From: Paraburkholderia sp.
GTDB lineage: Bacteria > Pseudomonadota > Gammaproteobacteria > Burkholderiales > Burkholderiaceae
Length of the DNA stretch: 44,871 nucleotides
Direction: 5' to 3'
NCBI RefSeq assembly: GCF_026225065.1
Contig: NZ_JAMFSB010000303.1
Location: 1 to 44,871, forward strand
Shown here: positions 17,896 through 26,816 of the stretch, piece after piece
Numbering within the stretch: the first letter of the stretch is position 1
Layout of the letters: the number at the start of each line of letters is the position of its first letter
Position numbers and translations under genes: made by a program
The notes under the pieces: model-generated
Databases searched by the model: none
Told to the model about the DNA's origin: nothing
Seen by the model: the letters and a program-made list of their open reading frames with translations, nothing else

Positions 17896-20649
17896 TCAAT
17901 GTGCCTCTTCCCAGTTCATGCCGGCACCCACCTCGGCGACCAGCGGCACTTTCAGCGTGGCAACGCCGCACATCAGCTCAGGTAAACGCTTGCGTACTTC
18001 TGACAGCTCGCTGTCGGGCACTTCGAGGATCAGTTCGTCGTGCACCTGCATGATCATGCGCGTGCCGACCTTCGACGCCTCCAGCCAGTCCTGCACGGCG
18101 ATCATCGACATCTTGATCAGATCGGCGGCGGTGCCCTGCATCGGCGCGTTGATAGCAGCGCGTTCCGCCGCCTGGCGACGCGGTCCGTTGCCGCCGTTGA
18201 TTTCCGGCAGCCATAGCCGGCGCCCGAACGCGGTTTGGACGTAGCCCTTTTCCTTCGCGCTCGCGCGGGTTTCATCCATGTAACTCGCGACGCCGGGATA
18301 GCGAGCGAAGTAGCGATCGATATAGAGCTTCGCCGCGTCGCGCGTGATGCCGAGATTGGCAGCCAGCCCGAACGCGCTCATTCCGTAGATCAGGCCAAAG
18401 TTGATTACCTTGGCGACGCGCCGTTGGTCGCTCGAAACTTCGAGCGGCGTCACGCTAAAGATCTCCGCAGCGGTGGCGCGGTGAATGTCCTCGCCCTGAG
18501 CGAAGGCGCGCAACAGCGACGCATCGCCGGAGATGTGCGCCATGATACGCAGTTCGATCTGCGAATAATCCGCGGACACAAGCTTGTGACCCGGCGCCGC
18601 AATGAACGCCTCGCGAATGCGACGGCCTTCCGCCGTGCGCACGGGGATGTTCTGCAGATTCGGATCGTTCGAAGCAAGCCGTCCGGTGACCGCCACGGCC
18701 TGCGCATAATTGGTATGCACGCGGCCCGTTTGCGCGTTGACCATGCGCGGCAGTTTGTCGGTATACGTGGACTTCAGCTTCGACAGGCCACGGTGTTCGA
18801 GCAGCAGCTTGGGCAAAGGATAGTCTTCAGCCAGCTTCTGCAAGACTTCTTCATCGGTCGAAGGCGCACCGCTGGGCGTCTTCTTGACCACCGGCAATTG
18901 CAGCTTTTCAAAGAAGATCTGCCCGATCTGCTTGGGCGAGCCGAGATTGAATTCGCCCTCGGCCAAAACATAAGCTTCGGTCTCCAACTCGATCAGCCGC
19001 GCCGCAATTTCATTGCTTTGCAGGCGCAGTTTTTCAGCGTCGATCAGCACGCCGTTGCGCTCCATCTTGCGCAATACGCGAGACGTGGGCACCTCGATGT
19101 CGCTGTATACGCGCTTCAAGCCCGCGTCTGCCGCAACCTGCGGATACAACGCCTGATGCAGGCGCAACGTGATATCGGCATCTTCCGCTGCGTATTCGGC
19201 GGCCTGTTCGAGCGCGACTTCGTCGAAGCCGATCTGCCCCGCGCCCTTGCCCGCGACCTCTTCGTACTTGATCGTCTTGATGCCGAGATGGCGCAGCGCG
19301 AGGCTGTCCATGTCATGCGTGCGATGCGATTCGAGCACATACGACTGCAAGAGCGTGTCGTGCTCGATGCCGTTCATCGCGATGCCGTAATTCGCGAGCA
19401 CCTGCTCGTCATACTTCATGTGCTGACCGACCTTCTTATGCTCGGCGCTTTCGAGCCACGGCTTCAGCTTCGCGAGCACTTCGTCGCGCGGCAACTGCTC
19501 GGGATGATCCGGCCCGCGGTGACCCACCGGAATGTACGCTGCCGAGTTCGCCTCGACCGACAGCGAAATGCCGACGAGTTGCGCCAGCATCGGATCGAGC
19601 GCGGTGGTTTCAGTATCGAATGCGGTCAGTTCCGCCGCATTGATTTTCGCGAGCCACGTGTCGAACTGTTCCCACGTCTGTACGGTGTCGTATTTACGCT
19701 CGCCGTCAATCACAGGTGCCACATCCACACCAGCGCCCGGGCCTTCCACGACCTCCGCCACTTCGACTTCACGCAGCCACGTCTTGAAGCCATGACGCGA
19801 GAAAATATCGCGTAGCTCGTCGCGCGCTTCGGGGCGGCTCGTCAGGCTCTCTTCGATCGATGTGAGATGCGGCGTCAACTCACATGCCGTATCCACGGTC
19901 ACGAGCTTGCGCGCCATGGGCAGGAAATCCAGCGCACGGCGCAGGTTGTCGCCTACTGCGCCTTTGATCTCGTCAGCATGAGCGACGATGCCGTCGAGCG
20001 TTTCGTATTGCGTAAGCCACTTGACGGCCGTCTTGGGACCGCACTTCTCGACGCCGGGCACGTTGTCGACGGTGTCTCCGATCAACGACAGATAATCGAC
20101 AATCCGCTCCGGCGGCACACCGAACTTGCCCACCACGCCGGCACGGTCGAGCGTCTCGTTGGTCATCGTGTTGATGAGCGTGACCTTGTCCGTCACGAGC
20201 TGCGCCAGATCCTTGTCGCCGGTCGAGACGATCACCTTCATGCCGCGTTTCTCGGCGGCGACGCTCAACGTGCCGATCACGTCATCGGCTTCGACGTAGT
20301 CAATCATCAGCAGCGGCCAGCCAAGCGCTCGCACCGCTACATGGATCGGTTCGATCTGCCGCGCGAGGTCTTCCGGCATCGACGGACGGTTCGCTTTATA
20401 GTCGGGATACCAGTCGTCGCGGAACGTTTTGCCCTTGGCGTCGAACACGCACGCGCTATACTCTGCTGTGACTTCCTTGCGCATGCGCCGCAGCATGTTG
20501 ATGATCCCATACAGCGCACCGGTCGGTCCGCCATCGGGTCCGCGCAGATCAGGCATCGCATGGTAGGCCCGGTACAGATAACTCGAACCGTCAACCAGTA
20601 GCAGGGTCTTACCTTCCAGCTCAGCTTCCAGGATTCGTTCTTCAGGCAT
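17896..20649 (-). CDS. polA: DNA polymerase I
   Basis: Repair and Okazaki-fragment polymerase of 917 aa. Domains in order: 5'-3' exonuclease (LLLVDGSSYLYRAYHA; VSTGDKDLAQLV; LIGDTVDNVPGV), a 3'-5' exonuclease whose DxE motif is intact (AFDTETTALDP), so proofreading is likely active, and a family A polymerase with motif A (SADYSQIELRIMAHIS), motif B (RRVAKVINFGLIYGMSAFG) and motif C (QVHDELILEVP). The ATG at 20649 (MPEERI) fits the family; a TTG three codons earlier would overlap the divergent gene. It is divergent from a LOG-family gene whose start codon is one base away. Confidence 0.97.
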   Translation of the reverse strand: MPEERILEAELEGKTLLLVDGSSYLYRAYHAMPDLRGPDGGPTGALYGIINMLRRMRKEVTAEYSACVFDAKGKTFRDDWYPDYKANRPSMPEDLARQIEPIHVAVRALGWPLLMIDYVEADDVIGTLSVAAEKRGMKVIVSTGDKDLAQLVTDKVTLINTMTNETLDRAGVVGKFGVPPERIVDYLSLIGDTVDNVPGVEKCGPKTAVKWLTQYETLDGIVAHADEIKGAVGDNLRRALDFLPMARKLVTVDTACELTPHLTSIEESLTSRPEARDELRDIFSRHGFKTWLREVEVAEVVEGPGAGVDVAPVIDGERKYDTVQTWEQFDTWLAKINAAELTAFDTETTALDPMLAQLVGISLSVEANSAAYIPVGHRGPDHPEQLPRDEVLAKLKPWLESAEHKKVGQHMKYDEQVLANYGIAMNGIEHDTLLQSYVLESHRTHDMDSLALRHLGIKTIKYEEVAGKGAGQIGFDEVALEQAAEYAAEDADITLRLHQALYPQVAADAGLKRVYSDIEVPTSRVLRKMERNGVLIDAEKLRLQSNEIAARLIELETEAYVLAEGEFNLGSPKQIGQIFFEKLQLPVVKKTPSGAPSTDEEVLQKLAEDYPLPKLLLEHRGLSKLKSTYTDKLPRMVNAQTGRVHTNYAQAVAVTGRLASNDPNLQNIPVRTAEGRRIREAFIAAPGHKLVSADYSQIELRIMAHISGDASLLRAFAQGEDIHRATAAEIFSVTPLEVSSDQRRVAKVINFGLIYGMSAFGLAANLGITRDAAKLYIDRYFARYPGVASYMDETRASAKEKGYVQTAFGRRLWLPEINGGNGPRRQAAERAAINAPMQGTAADLIKMSMIAVQDWLEASKVGTRMIMQVHDELILEVPDSELSEVRKRLPELMCGVATLKVPLVAEVGAGMNWEEAH

Positions 20650-20650
20650 T

Positions 20651-21394
20651 ATGAACAAGAGAAAAGTGAGTCCGAGTCTGCGATCGCTCGCAGATCAAGA
20701 GCGCGCGACAGCCAAAAAGGCCCGCGCATCGTGGCAGATGTTCACGATTATGGCAGAGTTTATTGAGGCGACCGAGTACCTCTCGGAGATTCGCCCGGCC
20801 GTCAGTATCTATGGCTCAGCGCGTCTGAAACCGGCCTCGCCGTACTACAAACTCGCCATGCAAATCGCGCGCAAGCTTTCTGACGCGGGCTTTGCGGTGA
20901 TCTCCGGCGGCGGCCCCGGCATCATGGAAGCGGCCAACAAGGGCGCTCATGCAGGCAAGGCACCGTCAGTGGGCCTGAATATCGAGCTGCCGCACGAGCA
21001 ATCGGGCAACCAGTGGCAAGACATCTCGCTGCGTTTCCGCCATTTCTTCACGCGTAAGGTCACCTTCGTAAAGAACTCGGATGCGGTGATAGTGATGCCG
21101 GGCGGCTTCGGCACGCTGGATGAACTGGCCGAAGTGCTCACGCTCATTCAAACCAAGAAGTCGCGCCATGTGCCGATCATTCTGGTGGGTGGCGAATTCT
21201 GGAAAGGTCTGCTCTGCTGGTTCAAGGAATCGCTGGTGCCGATGGGCCTGATCAATCCGGACGACATGAACCTGATGCAGGTGATCGACGACCCGGACCA
21301 GGTGCTCGAAGCGGTGCTGAAGTTCTACGAAGACCGCGACGAGGCAGAACCGCATCCTGCGAAGTCCGATGAAGACCGGATGTTCTACCTGTGA
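20651..21394 (+). CDS. LOG family protein (TIGR00730, nucleotide 5'-monophosphate nucleosidase-like)
   Basis: A 247-aa Rossmann-fold protein of the LOG/lysine-decarboxylase-like family. Signature elements are SIYGSARLK, VISGGGPGIMEAANKGAHAGKAPSVG and the conserved PGGFGTLDE. Family members hydrolyse nucleoside 5'-monophosphates such as cytokinin ribotides, releasing the base and ribose 5-phosphate; the substrate here is not known. The first ATG at 20651 lies one base from the polA start; an alternative start at 20738 (MFTIMAEF) would free 88 bp for promoters, but neither has a clear ribosome binding site. It converges with a LysR gene at a 16-bp inverted repeat. Confidence 0.9.
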   Translation: MNKRKVSPSLRSLADQERATAKKARASWQMFTIMAEFIEATEYLSEIRPAVSIYGSARLKPASPYYKLAMQIARKLSDAGFAVISGGGPGIMEAANKGAHAGKAPSVGLNIELPHEQSGNQWQDISLRFRHFFTRKVTFVKNSDAVIVMPGGFGTLDELAEVLTLIQTKKSRHVPIILVGGEFWKGLLCWFKESLVPMGLINPDDMNLMQVIDDPDQVLEAVLKFYEDRDEAEPHPAKSDEDRMFYL

Positions 21395-21402
21395 TCTGAG
21401 CT

Positions 21403-21443
21403 GATCAGGCGGACGAAGCATCCCCAACTTCGTCCGCCTGATC
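21403..21443. terminator. Perfect 16-bp inverted repeat between convergent genes
   Basis: GATCAGGCGGACGAAG (21403-21418) is exactly complementary to CTTCGTCCGCCTGATC (21428-21443) around a 9-nt loop. It begins 8 nt after the LOG stop and lies in the last codons of the LysR gene, so it can act as a stem in either transcript. There is no T-tract. Confidence 0.6.
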
Positions 21444-22313
21444 ACCCTGCTCCTGCAGCCAGCGGCAAAATTGCTCGACGACCGGCGCGTGCGCGACTTC
21501 GCGGCGCGCCACCCACCAATAGCCGCGCGCGTCGGTGCGCGGCGCGTCGAGCGGCATCACTAGGCGGCCCGAAGCCAGTTCATCCGCCAGCATCGGCAGC
21601 GGCCCAAGCGCGACGCCCAGTCCATCCACAGCCGCTTGCAACGCCAGATAGAAGTGATCGAACGACTGCTTCTTGCGACACTTCGCTTTCACGCCTGCCG
21701 CCGTCAGCCAGTTGCGCCATGCATCGGGTCGTGTATCGGAATGCAGCAGCACATGACGCGCGAGATCATCAGCCACCTTGATCGGCGAGCGTTGCAATAG
21801 CGCGGGGCTGCACACCGGCAGCTCGCTCTCTCCAAGGAAGTGTCCGCTCACACAGTTCGGCCAATGTTCGGGACCGCGCCTGACCGCCACGTCATAACCT
21901 TCGAGCATTTCGAACGGCACGCTCGACGTCGACAACCGCAACTCCACGTTGGGCGCCTTGCGCTGAAACTGGTTGAGCCTCGGCAGCAGCCATTTCATGG
22001 CGAAAGTTGGCAACGCGTTGATGCGCAGCACATGCACCACGCCGCTGTCGCGTAGCTGATTGGTCGCGAGGGCGATGCTGTCAAACGCGGCCTGGACGGT
22101 TGCCAGGTAGCGGCGGCCGTCGTCGGTGAGCCGCACACGCTTGCCGACACGATGAAATACCTGCACGCCAACCCACGCCTCGAAGGCGGCGACCTGCCGG
22201 CTAATTGCACCGTGAGTCACATGAAGTTCGTTCGCAGCAGCAGTGAAACTGTCATACCGCGCCGCGGCTTCAAAGGCGCGTAACGCCGGAAAGGGGGGAA
22301 GATTGCGAGCCAT
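21405..22313 (-). CDS. LysR-family transcriptional regulator (GcvA-like)
   Basis: A 302-aa LysR regulator with the N-terminal winged helix-turn-helix (LRAFEAAARYDSFTAAANELHVTHGAISRQVAAFE) and a substrate-binding-like effector domain. The ALRAFEAAAR and HGAISRQV pattern is that of the GcvA/AmpR branch. It is divergent from the chrA pair, 77 bp away, so it may control those genes; a common alternative is autoregulation only. The C-terminus (DQADEVGDASSA) is encoded by the inverted repeat shared with the convergent gene. Confidence 0.93.
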   Translation of the reverse strand: MARNLPPFPALRAFEAAARYDSFTAAANELHVTHGAISRQVAAFEAWVGVQVFHRVGKRVRLTDDGRRYLATVQAAFDSIALATNQLRDSGVVHVLRINALPTFAMKWLLPRLNQFQRKAPNVELRLSTSSVPFEMLEGYDVAVRRGPEHWPNCVSGHFLGESELPVCSPALLQRSPIKVADDLARHVLLHSDTRPDAWRNWLTAAGVKAKCRKKQSFDHFYLALQAAVDGLGVALGPLPMLADELASGRLVMPLDAPRTDARGYWWVARREVAHAPVVEQFCRWLQEQGDQADEVGDASSA

Positions 22314-22390
22314 GCTTGTGATTCTAGATCACAAGGAGCCGCCCGAAAAATCGTTTTGCCCAAAGCTGAATCGGAGTTAACCTCCGCAGC

Positions 22391-22981
22391 ATGGACAACT
22401 CGGCGCACACCATGAATCAAAACCTCACTTCTGCCGACGCCGGCACCGCGTCGCCGCCCACCGTCGGCGAGATCTTTGGCGGCTTCCTCGGTCTCGGACT
22501 GATCTCTTTCGGCGGCGCGCTGCCACTAGCCCGGCGCGCGATCGTCGAGCGACGCCGCTGGCTCAGCGCCTCGGACTTTACCGATCTGCTCGGCCTGTGC
22601 CAGTTCCTGCCGGGCGGCAACGTGATCAACCTTTCGGTGGCGATCGGCATGCGCTTTCGTGGTCTGCCGGGCGCGCTGGCGGGTCTGCTTGGGTTGATTG
22701 CAGGGCCGTCGCTGGTCGTGATCGGCCTCGGTGTGTTGTACGAGCACACGCAGAACGATCCGCACATCCGTCATCTGTTCGCTGGACTCGCGGCCGCGGC
22801 TGCCGGGCTGCTGATCGCGATGGCGGTGAAGATCCTGCTGCCGCTATGGCGCAAACCGGCCGCGATCGCTATTGCCGCGCTAGGTTTCGTGGCGATCGCG
22901 CTGCTGCGTTTCCCGCTGCTGCCCACCATGCTGGTGCTTACGCCGCTGAGTATCTATCTCGCATCGAGGGCTGCACGATGA
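22391..22981 (+). CDS. ChrA-family transporter, N-terminal half protein
   Basis: A 196-aa membrane protein equal to one CHR domain: GEIFGGFLGLGLISFGGALPLARR, then LCQFLPGGNVINLSVAIGMRFRGLPGALAG, followed by several hydrophobic helices. Full-length ChrA chromate/sulfate transporters have two such domains in about 400 aa; short-chain members are encoded as adjacent pairs that act together. The next gene starts inside this stop codon (ATGA overlap), as expected for a pair. The substrate may be chromate, but this is not proven for short-chain forms. The start lacks a clear ribosome binding site; MNQNLTS at 22412 is an alternative. Confidence 0.88.
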   Translation: MDNSAHTMNQNLTSADAGTASPPTVGEIFGGFLGLGLISFGGALPLARRAIVERRRWLSASDFTDLLGLCQFLPGGNVINLSVAIGMRFRGLPGALAGLLGLIAGPSLVVIGLGVLYEHTQNDPHIRHLFAGLAAAAAGLLIAMAVKILLPLWRKPAAIAIAALGFVAIALLRFPLLPTMLVLTPLSIYLASRAAR

Positions 22982-23508
22982 GCGGCACCCTGATTTCACT
23001 CGCCATCATTTTCAGTCAGTTGTCGCTGCTTGCCTTCGGCGGCGGCAATACGATCCTGCCGGAGATGCAGCGCCAGGTGGTAGACGTGCATCACTGGATG
23101 CCGGCCAGCGAGTTCAGCGCGCTCTTCGCGCTCGCGCAGGCCGCGCCCGGCCCGAACCTGATGGTCGTGACGCTGGTGGGATGGCATGTGGCCGGATGGG
23201 CGGGAATGCTGGTGACTTCGGTGGCGAAGTTCGGTCCGTCTTCGATTGTGACGATCCTCGCGCTCAAGGCTTGGGAGCGCTTCAAGGACCGCCCGTGGCG
23301 GCGCTATGCGCAAGCTGGGCTGGTGCCGGTGACGGCTGGGCTAGTGGCAGCGAGTGCAGCGCTGATCGCGCATGCGTCCGATACGACATTGATTGCGTGG
23401 GCAATTACCGCCGTATGCGCCGTGCTAGCGATCAAGACGCGCATCCATCCGTTGTGGCTGCTGGCCGCCGGCAGCCTGATCGGGCTGACCGGCCTCGGCC
23501 AGTTCTAG
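22978..23508 (+). CDS. ChrA-family transporter, C-terminal half protein
   Basis: A 176-aa CHR-domain membrane protein, partner of the preceding gene. It contains SLLAFGGGNTILPEMQRQVV, ALAQAAPGPNLMVVTLVGWHVAG and several transmembrane helices. Its start overlaps the upstream stop by 4 bp, so translation is coupled and subunits are probably made 1:1. Paired short CHR proteins have been shown in other bacteria to give chromate resistance only when both are present; here this is inference. The pair faces a divergent LysR gene. Confidence 0.88.
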   Translation: MSGTLISLAIIFSQLSLLAFGGGNTILPEMQRQVVDVHHWMPASEFSALFALAQAAPGPNLMVVTLVGWHVAGWAGMLVTSVAKFGPSSIVTILALKAWERFKDRPWRRYAQAGLVPVTAGLVAASAALIAHASDTTLIAWAITAVCAVLAIKTRIHPLWLLAAGSLIGLTGLGQF

Positions 23509-23520
23509 AGCAGGTTACTG

Positions 23521-25047
23521 TTACTGGAACGCCACCTCAGCAAAGCTGCGCAGCTTGCGGCTATGCAGGCGATGCAGACCGTTCATGCGCAACAGTTCCA
23601 TCGCCTTGACGCCGATCTGCAGATGTTGATCCACCTGCGCCCGATAGAACTGGTCCGCCATGCCCGGCAGCTTCAGTTCGCCGTGCAAGGGCTTGTCCGA
23701 GACGCAAAGTAAGGTGCCGTAAGGCACGCGGAACCGGAAGCCATTCGCGGCAATCGTCGCGCTTTCCATATCCAGCGCAATCGCCCGACTTTGCGAGAGA
23801 CGTTGCACCGGCTCGCGGTGATCGCGCAACTCCCAGTTGCGGTTGTCGACGCTCGCCACCGTGCCGGTGCGCATCACGCGCTTCAGTTCGACGCCGTCGA
23901 GCTGCGTCACCTGCGCAACCGCTCGCTCCAGCGCCACCTGCACTTCTGCGAGCGCAGGAATCGGCACCCACAGCGGCAGGTCATCGTCGAGCACGTGGTC
24001 TTCACGAACGTAGCCGTGCGCCAGCACGTAGTCGCCCAGACGCTGCGTGTTGCGCAAGCCAGCGCAGTGGCCAAGCATGACCCACGCGTGCGGGCGCAGT
24101 ACGGCGATGTGATCGGTGATTGTCTTCGCGTTCGACGGACCCACGCCAATGTTGATCATCGTGATGCCGCTGCCGTCGGCGCGCTTCAGATGGTATGCCG
24201 GCATCTGCGGGAGACGCGGCGGCGCCGTGCCTTCGACGGCCTGCTCGCCGAGATTCTCGTTGTAGGTGATCACGTCGCCCGGCTCGACGAACGACGTGTA
24301 CTCGCTGCGATATGCGCGCAGTTCTTCGTCGTCCGTATGTCCCATCATCGTGCGGCCGAGTTTGACGAACTCGTCGATGTAGAACTGGTAGTTCGTGTAG
24401 AGCACGTAGTTCTGGCAGTGCGTGGGCGAGGTCGCCGTGTAGTGCTTGAGCCGGTGCAGCGAGAAATCGACCCGCGCGGCCGTGAACAGCGCAAGCGGGT
24501 GCGGCTCGCCGGGTCCCGGCTCGTAGGTGCCGTTGACAATGCGATCGTCCAGAAACCGCAGATCCGGGGTATCGAAGACGTCGCGGATGCCGAGCAACCG
24601 CTCACGATCGAGATCACCTTCCAGGTGGATCCCTTCCGCAAAGGCGAAATGAACCGGAATGGGCTGATCCGACACACCCACTTCGATCTGCACGTGATGG
24701 TTTTTCGCCAGCAGGCGTAGCTGCTCCCGATAATAGTTGCCGAACAGGTCCGGCCGCGTCACGGTGGTTTCGAACACACCCGGGCCGGCCACGAAACCAT
24801 AGGAACGGCGCGAATCGATATGCGTGTTGACATCGGTCGACACCCTGACAAACGGGTAACACGCGCGCACCCGGCGTTCGAACAGTTCATTACGCCGGTA
24901 ACGCGCGAATGCGTCGCGCAGGAATGAGGTGTTCGCTTCGTAGATGGCGGACAGGTGGGTCACGGCATCCGCTGCGTCGTCGAAGGCCTCGGTCGGGAAG
25001 TCATTGGCGGGTGTCTGCACCGCGCGCTGATTGGTGTTGTTGTTCAT
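23521..25047 (-). CDS. amn: AMP nucleosidase
   Basis: Splits AMP to adenine and ribose 5-phosphate and so helps to set cellular AMP levels. The 508-aa product has the family N-terminal domain (VRACYPFVRVSTD, RRSYGFVAGPGVFETTVTRPDLF) and a C-terminal nucleoside-phosphorylase-like domain with INIGVGPSNAKTITDHIAVLRPHAW, HCAGLRNTQRLGDYVLAHGYVR and DMESATIAANGFRFRVPYGTLL. Length is normal. The ATG at 25047 (MNNNTNQ) has GAGG upstream. It converges with the second chrA gene, 12 bp away. Confidence 0.94.
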   Translation of the reverse strand: MNNNTNQRAVQTPANDFPTEAFDDAADAVTHLSAIYEANTSFLRDAFARYRRNELFERRVRACYPFVRVSTDVNTHIDSRRSYGFVAGPGVFETTVTRPDLFGNYYREQLRLLAKNHHVQIEVGVSDQPIPVHFAFAEGIHLEGDLDRERLLGIRDVFDTPDLRFLDDRIVNGTYEPGPGEPHPLALFTAARVDFSLHRLKHYTATSPTHCQNYVLYTNYQFYIDEFVKLGRTMMGHTDDEELRAYRSEYTSFVEPGDVITYNENLGEQAVEGTAPPRLPQMPAYHLKRADGSGITMINIGVGPSNAKTITDHIAVLRPHAWVMLGHCAGLRNTQRLGDYVLAHGYVREDHVLDDDLPLWVPIPALAEVQVALERAVAQVTQLDGVELKRVMRTGTVASVDNRNWELRDHREPVQRLSQSRAIALDMESATIAANGFRFRVPYGTLLCVSDKPLHGELKLPGMADQFYRAQVDQHLQIGVKAMELLRMNGLHRLHSRKLRSFAEVAFQ

Positions 25048-25246
25048 CTTCGTTCGCCTCGAGTGATGAATCCACATTACCACGGAAACCTGACCGTTTG
25101 GTCATCCGGGGACGGACCAGCTAGCGTCTGCACGTTTGAGCGCATGCCGCGCACATGAAGCGCGAAAGCGGCGCAAAATAAGCCTGACGCTCCGTGTGGG
25201 CAAGGCTGGATTTGCTAGAATCGGGGCACCTTATTGGAGAATGACC

Positions 25247-25642
25247 ATGAAGCCGCTCCTTCCCGTCGCCGTTGCTTTGGCGCTCGCCATCGGCAACACC
25301 GCGATGGCTGCCCAGTCCGCAGACGCACCGCCGCCCGCCAGCCCGCCCTTGTCCGCCAATGAACAGGCCGGGCTGCCTGACCTGGCCGCGATCAACCGTC
25401 CGGCCGCTGAGGTCAGCTCGAAGGTCGAAATCAACCAGCCGCGCCTGCCGAGTTTCTACGAAAAGAGCCCGAACGGCACTGAAATTACCGAATATCGCGA
25501 CAAGGGCAAGCCGGTCGAAATCGACGTGCATTCGAACTTCGGCACGAGCTATCACATGGGTGCACCGCTCGACACGTCGCCTAGCGCAAACAACAGCGGC
25601 CATCCGAGCACGCGTCTGCCGTCCATGAGCCTGAGCTACTAA
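25247..25642 (+). CDS. DUF2782 exported protein
   Basis: A 131-aa protein with a Sec signal peptide (MKPLLPVAVALALAIGNTAMA, probable cleavage after AMA) and a small domain EITEYRDKGKPVEIDVHSNFGTSYHMG typical of DUF2782. Function is unknown; the family is often encoded beside polA and thrB, as it is here within 8 kb. The second ATG (25247) is chosen because TTGGAGA then sits 7 nt upstream; the ATG at 25241 would be too close. It is followed by a 178-bp gap with two hairpins and then thrB. Mature protein likely periplasmic. Confidence 0.85.
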   Translation: MKPLLPVAVALALAIGNTAMAAQSADAPPPASPPLSANEQAGLPDLAAINRPAAEVSSKVEINQPRLPSFYEKSPNGTEITEYRDKGKPVEIDVHSNFGTSYHMGAPLDTSPSANNSGHPSTRLPSMSLSY

Positions 25643-25666
25643 TCGATCGTTTGAGTGCGACCCAGC

Positions 25667-25727
25667 AGCGGAGCGCGGGTGGCTCCGCTCGCATGCAGTG
25701 AATCGCCCGCGGCCCGGCGCCCGGGCC
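25667..25727 (+). other. Two hairpins between the DUF2782 gene and thrB
   Basis: AGCGGAGC (25667-25674) pairs with GCTCCGCT (25682-25689), and GGCCCGG (25711-25717) pairs with CCGGGCC (25721-25727). Neither is followed by a T-run. They may weaken read-through or stabilise the upstream mRNA. Confidence 0.4.
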
Positions 25728-25820
25728 TTCAACCGGTTTGTCCCGCTTGCCGTGATTACCCATATCTTGCCGCACTGGCCGCACCGCGCCAGCCCGACCA
25801 CCTGATCCGACGTTTCCCGC

Positions 25821-26816
25821 ATGGCTGTCTTCACTGCTGTCACCGAACCCCAACTGGCTGAATGGATGCAACATTACGATCTCGGCGAAGTCGTCGAGTT
25901 TCGTGGCATTTCCTCGGGTATTGAAAACAGCAACTTCTTTCTGACGACGACGCGCGGCGAATACGTCCTCACGATTTTCGAAAAGCTGACGGCCGGGCAA
26001 CTGCCGTTCTACCTCGACCTGATGCAGCATCTGGCGGCACACAAGGTGCCGGTACCGGACCCGATGCCGCGCGAAGACGGTGCCCTGTTCGGCACGCTGC
26101 ACGGCAAGCCAGCCGCCATCGTGACCAAGCTTGAGGGTGGACCGGAACTGGCGCCAGGCGTCGAGCACTGCATCGAGGTCGGTCAGATGCTGGCGCGCAT
26201 GCACCTCGCCGGGCGCGACTACCCGCGTCATCAGCCGAACCTGCGCAGCCTCTCGTGGTGGCAGGAAACCGTGCCCAGCGTGCTACCGTTCCTCACCGTC
26301 GAGCAGCGTGCGTTGCTCAGCGAAGAGCTGGCACACCAGCAGGGGTTTTTCGCCTCACCGGACTACGCCGCACTGCCCGAAGGTCCGTGCCACTGCGATC
26401 TGTTCCGCGACAACGTGCTGTTCGCCCACGCGGCGCCGGCCAGCGGGCATACCGTCCGCCTGGGCGGCTTCTTCGATTTTTATTTTGCCGGCTGCGACAA
26501 ATGGCTGTTCGACGTGGCGGTAACCGTCAACGACTGGTGCATCGACCTGACGACCGGCAGGCTGGACGACGCGCGCGTCGAGGCAATGCTGCGCGCCTAT
26601 CAGACGGTGCGGCCGTTTACCCCCGAAGAGAACCGCCACTGGGGTGACATGCTGCGCGCCGGGGCCTACCGCTTCTGGGTCTCGCGCCTGTATGATTTTC
26701 ATATGCCGCGTGCGGCCGAACTGCTCAAGCCGCACGACCCGGGCCATTTCGAGCGCATTCTGCGCGAACGCCTTTCCGGCGTTGCACTTCCAGGCATCCA
26801 TACCTCATGCAACTAA
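25821..26816 (+). CDS. thrB: Homoserine kinase, ThrB type II
   Basis: Phosphorylates homoserine in threonine synthesis. The 331-aa product belongs to the APH/choline-kinase-fold ThrB of Pseudomonas and Burkholderia, not the GHMP-kinase ThrB of E. coli. Visible elements are [14 protein letters not shown], the nucleotide-binding [10 protein letters not shown] with the Lys, and the catalytic [12 protein letters not shown] (Brenner-type HxDxxxxN) followed by [16 protein letters not shown]. The next membrane gene overlaps its 3' end by 10 bp, so the two are probably co-transcribed. Confidence 0.95.
   Translation: MAVFTAVTEPQLAEWMQHYDLGEVVEFRGISSGIENSNFFLTTTRGEYVLTIFEKLTAGQLPFYLDLMQHLAAHKVPVPDPMPREDGALFGTLHGKPAAIVTKLEGGPELAPGVEHCIEVGQMLARMHLAGRDYPRHQPNLRSLSWWQETVPSVLPFLTVEQRALLSEELAHQQGFFASPDYAALPEGPCHCDLFRDNVLFAHAAPASGHTVRLGGFFDFYFAGCDKWLFDVAVTVNDWCIDLTTGRLDDARVEAMLRAYQTVRPFTPEENRHWGDMLRAGAYRFWVSRLYDFHMPRAAELLKPHDPGHFERILRERLSGVALPGIHTSCN

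Noticed and set aside
18235..19815. 526-codon plus-strand frame inside polA
   Set aside because: Antisense shadow of polA, with no domain and no ribosome binding site; polA motifs on the minus strand are complete.
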